Assembly (NCBI GenBank): GCA_903877385.1
Contig: CAIRDP010000018.1
Span: forward strand, 1 to 64,000
Direction: 5' to 3'
DNA from: an uncultured Bacteroidales bacterium
GTDB taxonomy: Bacteria; Bacteroidota; Bacteroidia; Bacteroidales; FEN-979
Length of the DNA: 64,000 nucleotides
How positions within the stretch are numbered: the first letter of the stretch is position 1; the number at the start of each line of letters is the position of its first letter. A program made the position numbers and the translations under genes. The notes under the pieces were generated by a model. The model did not search any database, had not been told where the DNA came from, and saw only the letters and a list, made by a program, of their open reading frames with translations. Below are positions 36,401 through 44,469 of this stretch, piece after piece.

Positions 36401-38839
36401 ATGAATCCTGAAGAGCTTATCAATAACCTTAATATCGTTGAGCATTTTTCGGAGGGCTTCCTGCTGATCAACAGCGAAGGCAGGGTTATTGTATGGAATA
36501 AAGCGCTGGAAGAGATTTCATGCCTTAAAAGGGAAGATGTGCTTGGCCGTGAGCATTACAAGGTGATGTTCGACCTGGTCTTACCCGAAAAAAAAACTCC
36601 CAAAACACTTGAATACCTGAGAACAACCCTGCAGGATGCAGTTAAAGGAACCCACCCGCTGATAGGTCATGCCTATGAGGGTAAAATTATGACCAGCAAG
36701 GGCGACATTAAAACCGTGCTTCAAACGGCTTTTATTTTTAAAACCCCACAGGGGAATAACCTGGGTGCGATATTAAGGGATATCACCGAACGTAAAAAGA
36801 CTGAAGAAGAACTAAGGCAGAAAGAAAACCGCTACCGCCTGATCTTTGAATCGGCCCATGATTCCATTTTCCTGATGGACAGGGAGATTTTTATCGACTG
36901 CAATCCCAAAACCCTTGAAACATTCGGATGCATGCGTGAGGACATTGTAGGGAAGAATCCTTATCTCTTTTCGCCCGAATTCCAGCCCGATGGACGAAAG
37001 TCTTTGGAAAAAGCGCTTGAAAAGATAAATCTTGCTCTCAGCGGCCGGGCCCTTACATTTGACTGGGTCCATAAACGCCTCGATGGCCACGAGTTCGATG
37101 CCGAAGTAAGCCTGAACTCAGTTTCCCTGGATGGTAAAAACTACCTTCAGGCCATGGTGCGAAACGTGAGCAAAAGAAATAAAGCAAACAGCCAGCTTCG
37201 CAAATTCAGCCATTGCCTTCTTAATTTCAAAGCCGACTCGCTCCAGAATATTCAGTCGATGACCGAGGTCTTCGGAGAGATCATCGGGGCCGACACTGCC
37301 CTGTACAACCGGCTTGAAGGTGATGTGTTGCATACTGTAGGCAAGTTTGGCACTCCACATGACTATCTCCCCTATGATAAAGCCGATGGGCATCTTTGCA
37401 ATGAAGTTATCCTCAGGCAGTCAAAAGAGATGTGCCTGGTGAAGAACCTGCCTTCGACGGCCTATTTCGATTCAGACCCTAATGTAAAAAAATACGGACT
37501 GAAAACGTATTTAGGCCATCCGGTAAAGTTCGGCGATAAAACGGTGGGATCATTATGTGCCGTTTTCATGCATGATTTTATACCTGATGAGGCGGATAAA
37601 CTCATTCTTTCAATGGTCGCTTCAGCTATAGGCATGGAAGAAGAGCGGCTCACTGAATTCAGCAAACTCCAGGAAAGCGAGAAAAAGTACCAGGACCTGT
37701 TCAGGATATTCAGGCTTCTGGCCGACAGCATGCCCGATATGTTATGGGCCAAGGATCTTGAGAAAAGGTTCTTGTTTTCCAATAAGGCGCATGTTGAAAC
37801 TATTTTAAATGCTGCAAACACCCAGGAACCTGTTGGAAAAACCGATATGTTCTTTGCCATGAGGGAAAGGCAAAACCATCCCCTGGATCCCAATTATAAT
37901 ACCTTCGGAGAACTTTGCACCGATTCCGACGAGGTCATCCTTCAAACAAGAAAACCTCAGAAATTCGTGGAATCGGGCTATTCCAAAGGCAATTTTGTAA
38001 GCCTGGATGTATATAAATCCCCGATTTTCGATGAACAGGGCATAATGATAGGTACCGTGGGTACCGCCAGGGACGTGACCAGGGAAAAGGAAGTCGAACA
38101 GAAGATCAGGAAATATACCGAAGAACTCCAGGAACTGAACAATGCCAAGGATAAATTCTTTTCGATCGTCTCACATGATCTCAAAGGACCTTTCAATGCC
38201 ATTCTTGGTTTTTCGGACATACTTACCAGGGAATGGGATGATTTCTCGGATGAGGAGCGTCAGCATTTTTTAAGAAATATCCATGTTTCGGCCCAGAACA
38301 CCTTTAAGCTGCTCGAAAACCTTCTTGCATGGTCCATCGCCCAGTCGGGGAAACAGGCATTCAATCCCTACCCTGTCGATATGAGCATTGTCACCAACGA
38401 CATGGTGATCTTCCTCCGCGACCAGGCTGAAAAGAAGAAGATCAGGATGTTTACTGCCGTGAATTTCGGCACTGTCGTCCTCGCTGATGAGCAGATGGTA
38501 AGGACTGTCATTAGGAACCTCATCTCAAATGCCATCAAGTTCACTCCCGAAGGCGGACAGATCAGGATCTATTCCGACACCCTGAAAGAGGAAGGGGAGC
38601 AAAAAGAAATGATCAGGATGTGCGTTACCGATACCGGGGTGGGCATCTCCCCTGAGAATCTTGAGCGGCTGTTCAGGATAGACCAGCAGGTAAGATCAAC
38701 AGGTACGGCGAATGAAAAAGGCACAGGCCTGGGGCTTATCCTCTGCAAAGAGCTGATCGACAAGCATGGCGGAAAGATCTGGGTTGAAAGCGAAGTGGGT
38801 AAAGGGAGTATTTTCTGTGTGACCCTGCCCAGGGTCTGA
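36401..38839 (+). CDS. cytoplasmic PAS/GAF sensor histidine kinase
   Basis: An 812-aa soluble kinase without membrane helices. The order is PAS (about 10-130, VEHFSEGFLLINSEGRVIVW), PAS (about 140-265, NRYRLIFESAHDSIFLMDR), GAF (about 275-420, ending near AVFMHDFIPDEADKLI) and PAS (about 440-565). HisKA (about 585-650) has the phospho-acceptor His in SIVSHDLKGPFNAILGFS. The HATPase domain (about 690-810) has an N box RNLISNAIKFTPEGGQI and G boxes TDTGVGISPENL and GTGLGLILCKELIDKHGGK. It is an orphan kinase with no adjacent response regulator, and the signal is unknown. It is divergent from lnt. Confidence 0.93.
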   Translation: MNPEELINNLNIVEHFSEGFLLINSEGRVIVWNKALEEISCLKREDVLGREHYKVMFDLVLPEKKTPKTLEYLRTTLQDAVKGTHPLIGHAYEGKIMTSKGDIKTVLQTAFIFKTPQGNNLGAILRDITERKKTEEELRQKENRYRLIFESAHDSIFLMDREIFIDCNPKTLETFGCMREDIVGKNPYLFSPEFQPDGRKSLEKALEKINLALSGRALTFDWVHKRLDGHEFDAEVSLNSVSLDGKNYLQAMVRNVSKRNKANSQLRKFSHCLLNFKADSLQNIQSMTEVFGEIIGADTALYNRLEGDVLHTVGKFGTPHDYLPYDKADGHLCNEVILRQSKEMCLVKNLPSTAYFDSDPNVKKYGLKTYLGHPVKFGDKTVGSLCAVFMHDFIPDEADKLILSMVASAIGMEEERLTEFSKLQESEKKYQDLFRIFRLLADSMPDMLWAKDLEKRFLFSNKAHVETILNAANTQEPVGKTDMFFAMRERQNHPLDPNYNTFGELCTDSDEVILQTRKPQKFVESGYSKGNFVSLDVYKSPIFDEQGIMIGTVGTARDVTREKEVEQKIRKYTEELQELNNAKDKFFSIVSHDLKGPFNAILGFSDILTREWDDFSDEERQHFLRNIHVSAQNTFKLLENLLAWSIAQSGKQAFNPYPVDMSIVTNDMVIFLRDQAEKKKIRMFTAVNFGTVVLADEQMVRTVIRNLISNAIKFTPEGGQIRIYSDTLKEEGEQKEMIRMCVTDTGVGISPENLERLFRIDQQVRSTGTANEKGTGLGLILCKELIDKHGGKIWVESEVGKGSIFCVTLPRV

Positions 38840-38845
38840 GGATAT

Positions 38846-39844
38846 TCAAAACTTCCTGAACCCAATGATTTCCCTGACTTCCCTGATGGTTTTCGATGCC
38901 GATGCATGGGCTTTCTCAGCTCCGAGTCTTGCAACTTTGCTGATGTAGGCTTCGTCGGATGAGATCCTGAGAATTTCGTCGCGGATGGGAGTGGTGAATT
39001 TAATAATGTCTTCGGCCAGCTGCTTCTTCATGTCCCCGTAACGGATCTGGCAGGTCCTGTAAAGCAGATCGAAATGCTCGTAAGTTTCTTTCGAAGAAAA
39101 ATCCTCCATCAGGGTGAAAAGGTTCTGCACCGCCTGTGCTTTAGGTGAATCAGGGGCTGTTGGACCTGTATCGGTTGTTGCCCTCATTATTTTTCTGCGG
39201 ATGACATCCGGGGCATCAGCCAGAAAGATCGCTGAACTTTCGTTGTCGGACTTCGACATTTTCATGGAGCCGTCCAGCCCGGGTATTTTTACAAGCTCTT
39301 CCCCGAAGTTATAGGCCTGGGGTTCGGGAAAATATTCCACCTTATACATGCGGTTGAAGCGGTTCGCGAAAGTCCTTGTCATCTCCAGGTGCTGTTCCTG
39401 GTCCTTGCCCACGGGTACCTTATGTGCCTTATGGATGATGATATCCGCAGCCATCAAGGTAGGATAGGTAAGCAGACCGGCGTTGACATTATCGGGCTGT
39501 GTGCGGATCTTTTCCTTAAATGATGTGCAGCGCTCCAGCTCCCCTACGTAGGCATTCATATTCAGGAGAAGGTAAAGTTCTGCTGTTTCGGGAAGCTCGC
39601 TCTGGATGTAAATTGTAGCTTTTTCAGGGTCCAGTCCGGCTGCAAGGAACTCGGCCAGAACAGTTTTGACATTTCCGTGAAGGTCGGCAGGGGTGGGATG
39701 GGTGGTGAGGGAATGGTAGTCGGCAATAAAGAAATAGCAGGTATTTTCGTTCTGCATCTTTACGAAATTCTTCAATGCACCGAAGTAATTACCCAGGTGA
39801 AGGTTGCCTGTTGGCCGTATGCCGCTGACGACGGTTTCCATCAT
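38846..39844 (-). CDS. trpS: tryptophanyl-tRNA synthetase
   Basis: A class I synthetase of 332 aa that charges tRNA-Trp. The HIGH-type motif is in VVSGIRPTGNLHLGNYFGAL, the dimer and Trp-binding region is QVPGKDQ-like (VPVGKDQEQHLEMTRTFANRF), and the KMSKS loop is DGSMKMSKSDNES. The C-terminal motif ends VREIIGFRKF. The start is the double ATG at 39844/39841 giving (M)METVVSGIRPTG; the open frame upstream reads through a TGTACATGG repeat and is rejected. It ends six bases from the convergent histidine kinase and follows rng across the repeat. Confidence 0.96.
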   Translation of the reverse strand: MMETVVSGIRPTGNLHLGNYFGALKNFVKMQNENTCYFFIADYHSLTTHPTPADLHGNVKTVLAEFLAAGLDPEKATIYIQSELPETAELYLLLNMNAYVGELERCTSFKEKIRTQPDNVNAGLLTYPTLMAADIIIHKAHKVPVGKDQEQHLEMTRTFANRFNRMYKVEYFPEPQAYNFGEELVKIPGLDGSMKMSKSDNESSAIFLADAPDVIRRKIMRATTDTGPTAPDSPKAQAVQNLFTLMEDFSSKETYEHFDLLYRTCQIRYGDMKKQLAEDIIKFTTPIRDEILRISSDEAYISKVARLGAEKAHASASKTIREVREIIGFRKF

Positions 39845-39847
39845 TCT

Positions 39848-39924
39848 TAATGTACCATGTACCATGTACAAATTACAAATAAATTAAGAACCATTTGTAC
39901 ATTGTACATAGTACATTGTACATT
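39848..39924. repeat. TGTACCATGTACC / TGTACATTGTACAT palindromic repeat (family E)
   Basis: Overlapping TGTACATTGTACA and ATGTACCATG words are repeated about seven times and can form several hairpins. They fill the gap between the rng stop and the trpS start on the minus strand. A short copy occurs after yraN. Confidence 0.7.
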
Positions 39925-39928
39925 CTTA

Positions 39929-41482
39929 TTACATTTTTATCTCGTCCCCATTCTTATTATAGAAATGGTATTCGAGGAAATGATATGAGTTTTGTGGTTC
40001 CAGTTTCAGTTTTACCTTGTATTTGCTCTTCCATTTCGAAAGTTCGCAGCTGAACAGTCCTTTGGTGAGGTAGGCATGGATATACGGATGGACTATCAGG
40101 GTCAGCGTCTTTTCGTTCTGTTCGCGCACCAGGTAGCTGAGGTTGTTCTCAATTTCGTCGGTAAGAAGGATGCTGGGGCGTATTTCGCCGCTTCCGTCGC
40201 AGGTGGGGCATCTCTCGAGGATCTGTACGCTCATCTCGGGCCTCACCCTCTGGCGGGTGATCTGTACCAGGCCGAACTTGCTGGGGGGGAGAATGCTGTG
40301 CTTTGCACGGTCCCTCTTCATTTCATCCCTCAGCTTATCGTAAAGCTTGCGCCTGTTCTGGCCCAGGGTCATATCGATAAAGTCAATGACGATGATGCCG
40401 CCCATATCGCGCAGCCTGAGCTGTCGGGCGACTTCAGCTGCCGCTTCCAGGTTGGTTTCCAGGGCATTCATTTCCTGGTTCTGGTCCTGGTTCACACGAT
40501 GGCCGCTGTTGATATCGATCACGTGAAGGGCCTCGGTATGTTCTATCACCAGGTAGGTCCCGCTTTTGATGGTAACCGTTTTACCGAAAGTTCCCTTGAT
40601 CTGTTTGTCAACCCCGTACTGTTCGAAGATAGGGGTTTTGCCGGTATGCAGTTTTACAATCCCTATCTTATCGGGGAATATCTTACCGATGTATGTCCTG
40701 ATTTCTTCATACAGGGTGGAATCATTCACAACGATATTGTGAAACGTCTCGTTGAGCGCATCCCTGAGTATGGCCGATGTGCGGTCTATCTCGCCTATGA
40801 TCTTCATAGGGGGTTTTGCGGCTGCAAGTTTCAGAGTGATCGATTCCCATCGCTTGTATAAAGCCCTGAGGTCGGCATCCAGGTCGGCAACGAGTTTATT
40901 TTCGGCCACCGTGCGGATGATCACCCCGCAGTTTTTCGGCTTGATGCTGGTAATCAGTCGTTTTAAGCGATTACGTTCATCCGCAGACTTAATCTTCTGA
41001 GAAACGGAAATTTTATCGGAAAAGGGGATCAGTACAAGGTACCTCCCGGCAAAAGCCAGTTCCGAGGAAACCCTGGGGCCCTTGGTCGAAATAGGTTCCT
41101 TGGCGATCTGGATCAGGATGTTGGATCCTGACTTCAGAACATGGTTGATCCTCCCGGTCTTTACGATCTCCGGTTCAAAGGTAAAATCTCCTATATTGAG
41201 ATTTGATGCGGTGCCGCCCTGGGCCTGTCGGATATATTTAAGAAGGGACTGAACCTGGGGTCCGAGGTCGAGGTAATGAAGGAACGCATCCTTCTCATAA
41301 CCTACATCCACGAACGCGGCGTTCAGGCCCGGCATGATCTTTTTGATCCTGCCCAAATAAATATCACCTACGGAATACTCGTTGTTTGACTTTTCCTTAT
41401 TAAGCTCAACCAGGAGCTTGTCTTCCAGAAGGGCGATTTCAACTTCCGATGAAGTCGAGTTGATGATGAGTTCCTTGTTCAC
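39929..41482 (-). CDS. rng: ribonuclease G/E family endoribonuclease
   Basis: A 517-aa RNase of the Rne/Rng family that matures rRNA and degrades mRNA. The S1 domain (about 40-130) has GDIYLGRIKKIMPGLNAAFVDVG. The catalytic domain has the metal-binding acids in GGIIVIDFIDM and KLYDKLRDEMKRDRAKH. The zinc-link CPTCDGSGEI near residue 425 supports dimerisation. It lacks the long C-terminal scaffold of RNase E, so the RNase G name is preferred. Upstream on the same strand are a 29-aa basic protein gene and HU, a grouping I believe recurs in Bacteroidota. Confidence 0.93.
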   Translation of the reverse strand: MNKELIINSTSSEVEIALLEDKLLVELNKEKSNNEYSVGDIYLGRIKKIMPGLNAAFVDVGYEKDAFLHYLDLGPQVQSLLKYIRQAQGGTASNLNIGDFTFEPEIVKTGRINHVLKSGSNILIQIAKEPISTKGPRVSSELAFAGRYLVLIPFSDKISVSQKIKSADERNRLKRLITSIKPKNCGVIIRTVAENKLVADLDADLRALYKRWESITLKLAAAKPPMKIIGEIDRTSAILRDALNETFHNIVVNDSTLYEEIRTYIGKIFPDKIGIVKLHTGKTPIFEQYGVDKQIKGTFGKTVTIKSGTYLVIEHTEALHVIDINSGHRVNQDQNQEMNALETNLEAAAEVARQLRLRDMGGIIVIDFIDMTLGQNRRKLYDKLRDEMKRDRAKHSILPPSKFGLVQITRQRVRPEMSVQILERCPTCDGSGEIRPSILLTDEIENNLSYLVREQNEKTLTLIVHPYIHAYLTKGLFSCELSKWKSKYKVKLKLEPQNSYHFLEYHFYNKNGDEIKM

Positions 41483-41559
41483 TTAGTATAGAGTATTGAT
41501 TACAAAGGCCGGATGAGGTCCGGGAATTGTAATGAACATAGGAATTGTAGCAGGGAAGG

Positions 41560-41578
41560 CCCATGCAGACTGCATGGG
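41560..41578 (-). terminator. 8-bp hairpin abutting the small basic protein gene
   Basis: CCCATGCA pairs with TGCATGGG around a three-base loop, directly after the stop codon. There is no T tract, so it may be an mRNA processing or stability element rather than a terminator. Confidence 0.4.
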
Positions 41579-41668
41579 TTACTTCTTCTTGTGCCGGTTC
41601 TTACGCAAGCGTTTTTTACGCTTGTGTGTGGCCATCTTATGTCTTTTACGTTTCTTTCCGCTCGGCAT
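41579..41668 (-). CDS. 29-aa highly basic conserved small protein
   Basis: A 29-codon gene starting MPSGKKRKRHKMATHKRKK and ending NRHKKK; over half the residues are Lys or Arg. It lies between HU and rng. From memory an almost identical peptide is encoded at this place in many Bacteroidota and is usually missed by gene callers. The composition fits a ribosomal or nucleic-acid-binding protein. Whether it equals the extra large-subunit protein reported from the Flavobacterium ribosome (bL38) is only a possibility. A CCCATGCA-GAC-TGCATGGG hairpin abuts its stop codon (41560-41578). Confidence 0.75.
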   Translation of the reverse strand: MPSGKKRKRHKMATHKRKKRLRKNRHKKK

Positions 41669-41691
41669 ATCCTGTTTATAAAAAAATTTGC

Positions 41692-41982
41692 TTACTTAAC
41701 CCTTACGTGATTTTTAACCTTGTTCACAAAGGTCTTGGCAGGTTTAAAGGCAGGAATATTATGGGCGGGAATAATCAAGGTAGTATTCTTTGAAATATTT
41801 CTTCCTGTTTTCTCTGCACGTTTCTTGATGATGAAACTGCCGAATCCCCTGAGGTAAACGTTCTGGCCAGTTACCATAGAATTCTTAATGGTTTCCATAA
41901 AGGCTTCAACAGAAGCCTGGACAGCGACCTTCTCGATTCCGGTCTTGTTAGCAATTTCTGCTACAATTTCTGCTTTTGTCAT
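41692..41982 (-). CDS. HU family DNA-binding protein
   Basis: A 96-aa histone-like protein that bends and compacts DNA as a dimer. It starts MTKAEIVAEIANKTGIEKVAV. The HU signature is GSFIIKKRAEKTGRNISKNT, with the DNA-intercalating Pro in TLIIPAHNIPAFKPAKTF. Its length is normal. It heads a minus-strand run with the 29-aa protein and rng. A TATATTTG box lies about 68 nt upstream. Confidence 0.95.
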   Translation of the reverse strand: MTKAEIVAEIANKTGIEKVAVQASVEAFMETIKNSMVTGQNVYLRGFGSFIIKKRAEKTGRNISKNTTLIIPAHNIPAFKPAKTFVNKVKNHVRVK

Positions 41983-42050
41983 TTTAATTGAGAATTTACT
42001 TTATATATAATTAATACTGAATGTTTTTGATTCAACCCGGAACGGGGATG

Positions 42051-42058
42051 CAAATATA
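42051..42058 (-). promoter_or_regulatory. Bacteroidota -7 box for the HU gene
   Basis: TATATTTG on the minus strand, 68 nt before the ATG at 41982. This implies a leader of about 60 nt, longer than for most genes here. Confidence 0.5.
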
Positions 42059-42191
42059 AAGTTTTTTTAGTAAAACAAGTGATTAAAAGAAATTTAATTA
42101 GAATTCAGCGGTAAAAATAAAGGCTTGGTCGGTAAAATCAAGGGAATGAAAAGAGAAAAATATTTTGAATGTGAACCCGTTTACCGGGATC

Positions 42192-43172
42192 TCAGGCTGC
42201 AGGGGCAAGCGAGAATTTATGCCAGATCTTTATGGATTTGGAATCGTTCTGGGGGTTGTAGTTGCCCTGATTATTCCCATGGTTGTTCCCTCCATGGCCT
42301 CCGCCTCCATGCATTCCACCTCCTCCGCCCATACTTCCATGCATCCCTCCGCCGTGCATCCCACCGCCGCTCATACCGCCTGATCCGTTCGTGCCGTGTT
42401 GAGAAGATCCATTAGGTTGTTCCCCCTGCTTGCTTTGCCCCGATCCCAGGCTGGTTTTATTGAGCTGAAATCCCATCGACAGGCATTTTGAATGCCGGGG
42501 GTCGACAGGAAAAGCTTTAAGGGGGATCATTGCTTCAAAAATCAGGACCCCCGTCGTGTCATAGGCAAGGGCTGACGAAAAGGTTTTGAGAGTGTCTTCG
42601 TCAGCTTTTTCTCCTTTATAGTCTTCGGCAAATCCTGAAGTTTCTATAGTACCTTTAAATTTCCTGGGTTTAGCTTTTTTCACCCCTTGCTGGGATTGCG
42701 TTGTACCGCCCTGCATTGAATTGGAATGTGCATAAGGGGATTGTGGATTGCTCCCCTGGGCCTGAGGCAGTTTGGTTTCAGTTCTTGCAACATCATCATT
42801 TTCTGAATTTACCGGCTGAAATAAGTAGTTTACCGCACATGATTCTTTCTTCTTCCCTTTTGGATCTACCCATACCGTAAGTCCGCCATGGATAAGATTC
42901 AGCTGTTCCGAAAGATCCATAACCTGTATGCATATGAACAGGTTAGAACTGTCATTTGCCACGGCATACAGGACCTTGGCATCGTTATCGTCATAAAACA
43001 TATTCTCGGGCCAATCGGCAGGATTACCGTCTACCGATAATCCCCTGATATAAAATTCAGGAAATCCTGAACCGGATTTCTTCATGGTAACAGTATCACT
43101 GCAATATCCCTTAATAGAAGTTGCCATAATAACGATTACTGTAAATATAAATACACTGCCCGGCTTTTTCAT
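42192..43172 (-). CDS. secreted CBM9-like domain protein with Gly/His/Met-rich tail
   Basis: A 326-aa exported protein. The signal peptide is VFIFTVIVIMATSIKGYC. A CBM9/DOMON-like beta-sandwich (about 40-245) opens with SVDGNPADWPENMFYDDND and LFICIQVMDLSEQ and is split by a Gln/Ser-rich insert near 130-165. The tail (about 255-310) is a low-complexity GGGMHGGGMHGSMGGGG run with several Met-His-Gly repeats and Asn-His-Gly repeats. Such Met/His runs can bind copper or other soft metals, which is inference from composition. I know no exact family. The gene is divergent from mutY. Confidence 0.7.
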   Translation of the reverse strand: MKKPGSVFIFTVIVIMATSIKGYCSDTVTMKKSGSGFPEFYIRGLSVDGNPADWPENMFYDDNDAKVLYAVANDSSNLFICIQVMDLSEQLNLIHGGLTVWVDPKGKKKESCAVNYLFQPVNSENDDVARTETKLPQAQGSNPQSPYAHSNSMQGGTTQSQQGVKKAKPRKFKGTIETSGFAEDYKGEKADEDTLKTFSSALAYDTTGVLIFEAMIPLKAFPVDPRHSKCLSMGFQLNKTSLGSGQSKQGEQPNGSSQHGTNGSGGMSGGGMHGGGMHGSMGGGGGMHGGGGHGGNNHGNNQGNYNPQNDSKSIKIWHKFSLAPAA

Positions 43173-43290
43173 TTTGAATCATTCCATTTCGCTTTGCCTA
43201 ACGGGGATTTCGGGGTTCTATTGCAGGTATTTGGGAATCATTATCTTTCCATTATATCCCGACTCCTTTTAATGCGAACCCCGGTATGAA

Positions 43291-43298
43291 TATCTTTG
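43291..43298 (+). promoter_or_regulatory. Bacteroidota -7 box for mutY
   Basis: TATCTTTG ends six bases before the preferred ATG at 43305, implying a very short or absent leader. Confidence 0.5.
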
Positions 43299-43304
43299 CA
43301 GAAT

Positions 43305-44465
43305 ATGAACGGATTCCTGAACAAACTCTTTAGCTGGTATCTTGAAAATGCCCGCGACTTTCCATTTCGGCGTACCCGTGACCCATATCTTATCTGGCTT
43401 TCGGAAATCATCATGCAGCAAACCCGCATTGAACAGGGAGTTCCATATTATAATAAATTTGTTTCGGTATTCCCCACAGTGCATGAGCTGGCGGCGGCCA
43501 CTGAGGAAGATGTATTGAAACAATGGCAGGGACTGGGGTATTATACCCGCGCCCGTAACCTGCATTCAACAGCCAATGAGGTTGTTGAGAAATATGCCGG
43601 CAGATTCCCCGAAACGTACGAGGGATTGAGGTCATTGAAAGGTGTTGGTGATTATACCGCTGCAGCTATAGCTTCTGTTTGCTTCGGACTTCCGCATCCT
43701 GTTGTTGATGGAAATGTCATCAGGTTTATTACACGATATTTCGGTATAACAGCTTCCATTGAAAAGGCCGGGGTGAAAAAAGAGATCATGGATGTGCTTG
43801 AAGGATTGATGGAACATCTTGATGATGCAGGATACGAGATGCAGGATAAGGCGCTTCGCGCCGATGCAGGATACGAGATGCAGGTTATCCCGCATCCCGC
43901 ATCCCGCATCCCACATCATATATCCGGGGACTTCAACCAGTCCATGATAGAATTCGGGGCCACATACTGCGTACCCCGAAATCCCGCCTGCGACGAATGC
44001 ATCTTTGCATCAGGCTGCTATGCCCTGAAACATGGAATGGTGAATGAGCTTCCTTTGAAGAAACAACAGCAGTCCCTCAAAACCCGGTACTTCCATTATC
44101 TTGTTATTCATGTAAAGGGAAAACAGGGGGTTTACTTCAGCAAGCGCACAGGAAACGACATCTGGAAAGGATTGTACGAATTTCCCATGCTGGAAACCCC
44201 GGGACCGCTTAGCCTGCAAGATCTTATGAATTCCCCTGCCTGGAAACAATACTTCGGGAAAACCCCTCTGAAACTGCTGTCTCAAACCGCTTCGGTAAAC
44301 CACCTCCTTAGCCATCAGAAGATCATAGCCAGCTTCTGCAGACTTGAAATTGAAACACCCTCGGCGAAATTCGGAATGTTCGTCCGCAAAAATAAAATTC
44401 ATGAATTACCCGTTGCCAGGATACTTGAGAAATACTTGGAGGATCATGCGATCAGCGAATTATAA
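43305..44465 (+). CDS. mutY: A/G-specific adenine DNA glycosylase
   Basis: A 386-aa base-excision repair enzyme that removes adenine opposite 8-oxoguanine. The N-terminal part has DPYLIWLSEIIMQQTRIEQG, with the catalytic Glu just before IIMQQT. The HhH motif is LKGVGDYTAAAIASV, followed by the Asp of PVVDGNVIRF. The iron-sulphur loop is Cys-x6-Cys-x2-Cys-x5-Cys in CVPRNPACDECIFASGC. A C-terminal NUDIX-like domain (about 240-370) reads the damaged base. Residues about 172-204 (AGYEMQDKALRADAGYEMQ and PHPASRIPHH) come from an in-frame repeat inserted between the HhH and Fe-S parts. ATG 43305 fits the family start; 43296 is possible but overlaps the -7 box. Confidence 0.94.
   Translation: MNGFLNKLFSWYLENARDFPFRRTRDPYLIWLSEIIMQQTRIEQGVPYYNKFVSVFPTVHELAAATEEDVLKQWQGLGYYTRARNLHSTANEVVEKYAGRFPETYEGLRSLKGVGDYTAAAIASVCFGLPHPVVDGNVIRFITRYFGITASIEKAGVKKEIMDVLEGLMEHLDDAGYEMQDKALRADAGYEMQVIPHPASRIPHHISGDFNQSMIEFGATYCVPRNPACDECIFASGCYALKHGMVNELPLKKQQQSLKTRYFHYLVIHVKGKQGVYFSKRTGNDIWKGLYEFPMLETPGPLSLQDLMNSPAWKQYFGKTPLKLLSQTASVNHLLSHQKIIASFCRLEIETPSAKFGMFVRKNKIHELPVARILEKYLEDHAISEL
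43821..43918. repeat. family A repeat with GGCGCTTCGCGCC palindrome inside mutY
   Basis: Two GATGCAGGATACGAGATGCAG words flank a perfect GGCGC-TTC-GCGCC hairpin (43850-43862), followed by CGCATCCCGCATCCCGCATCC, its complement in type. About 98 bases, in frame, no stop. Confidence 0.8.
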
Positions 44466-44469
44466 GCAA

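Noticed and set aside
39992-40861. 289-codon plus-strand frame opposite rng
   Set aside because: Antisense shadow of a well-supported RNase G gene.
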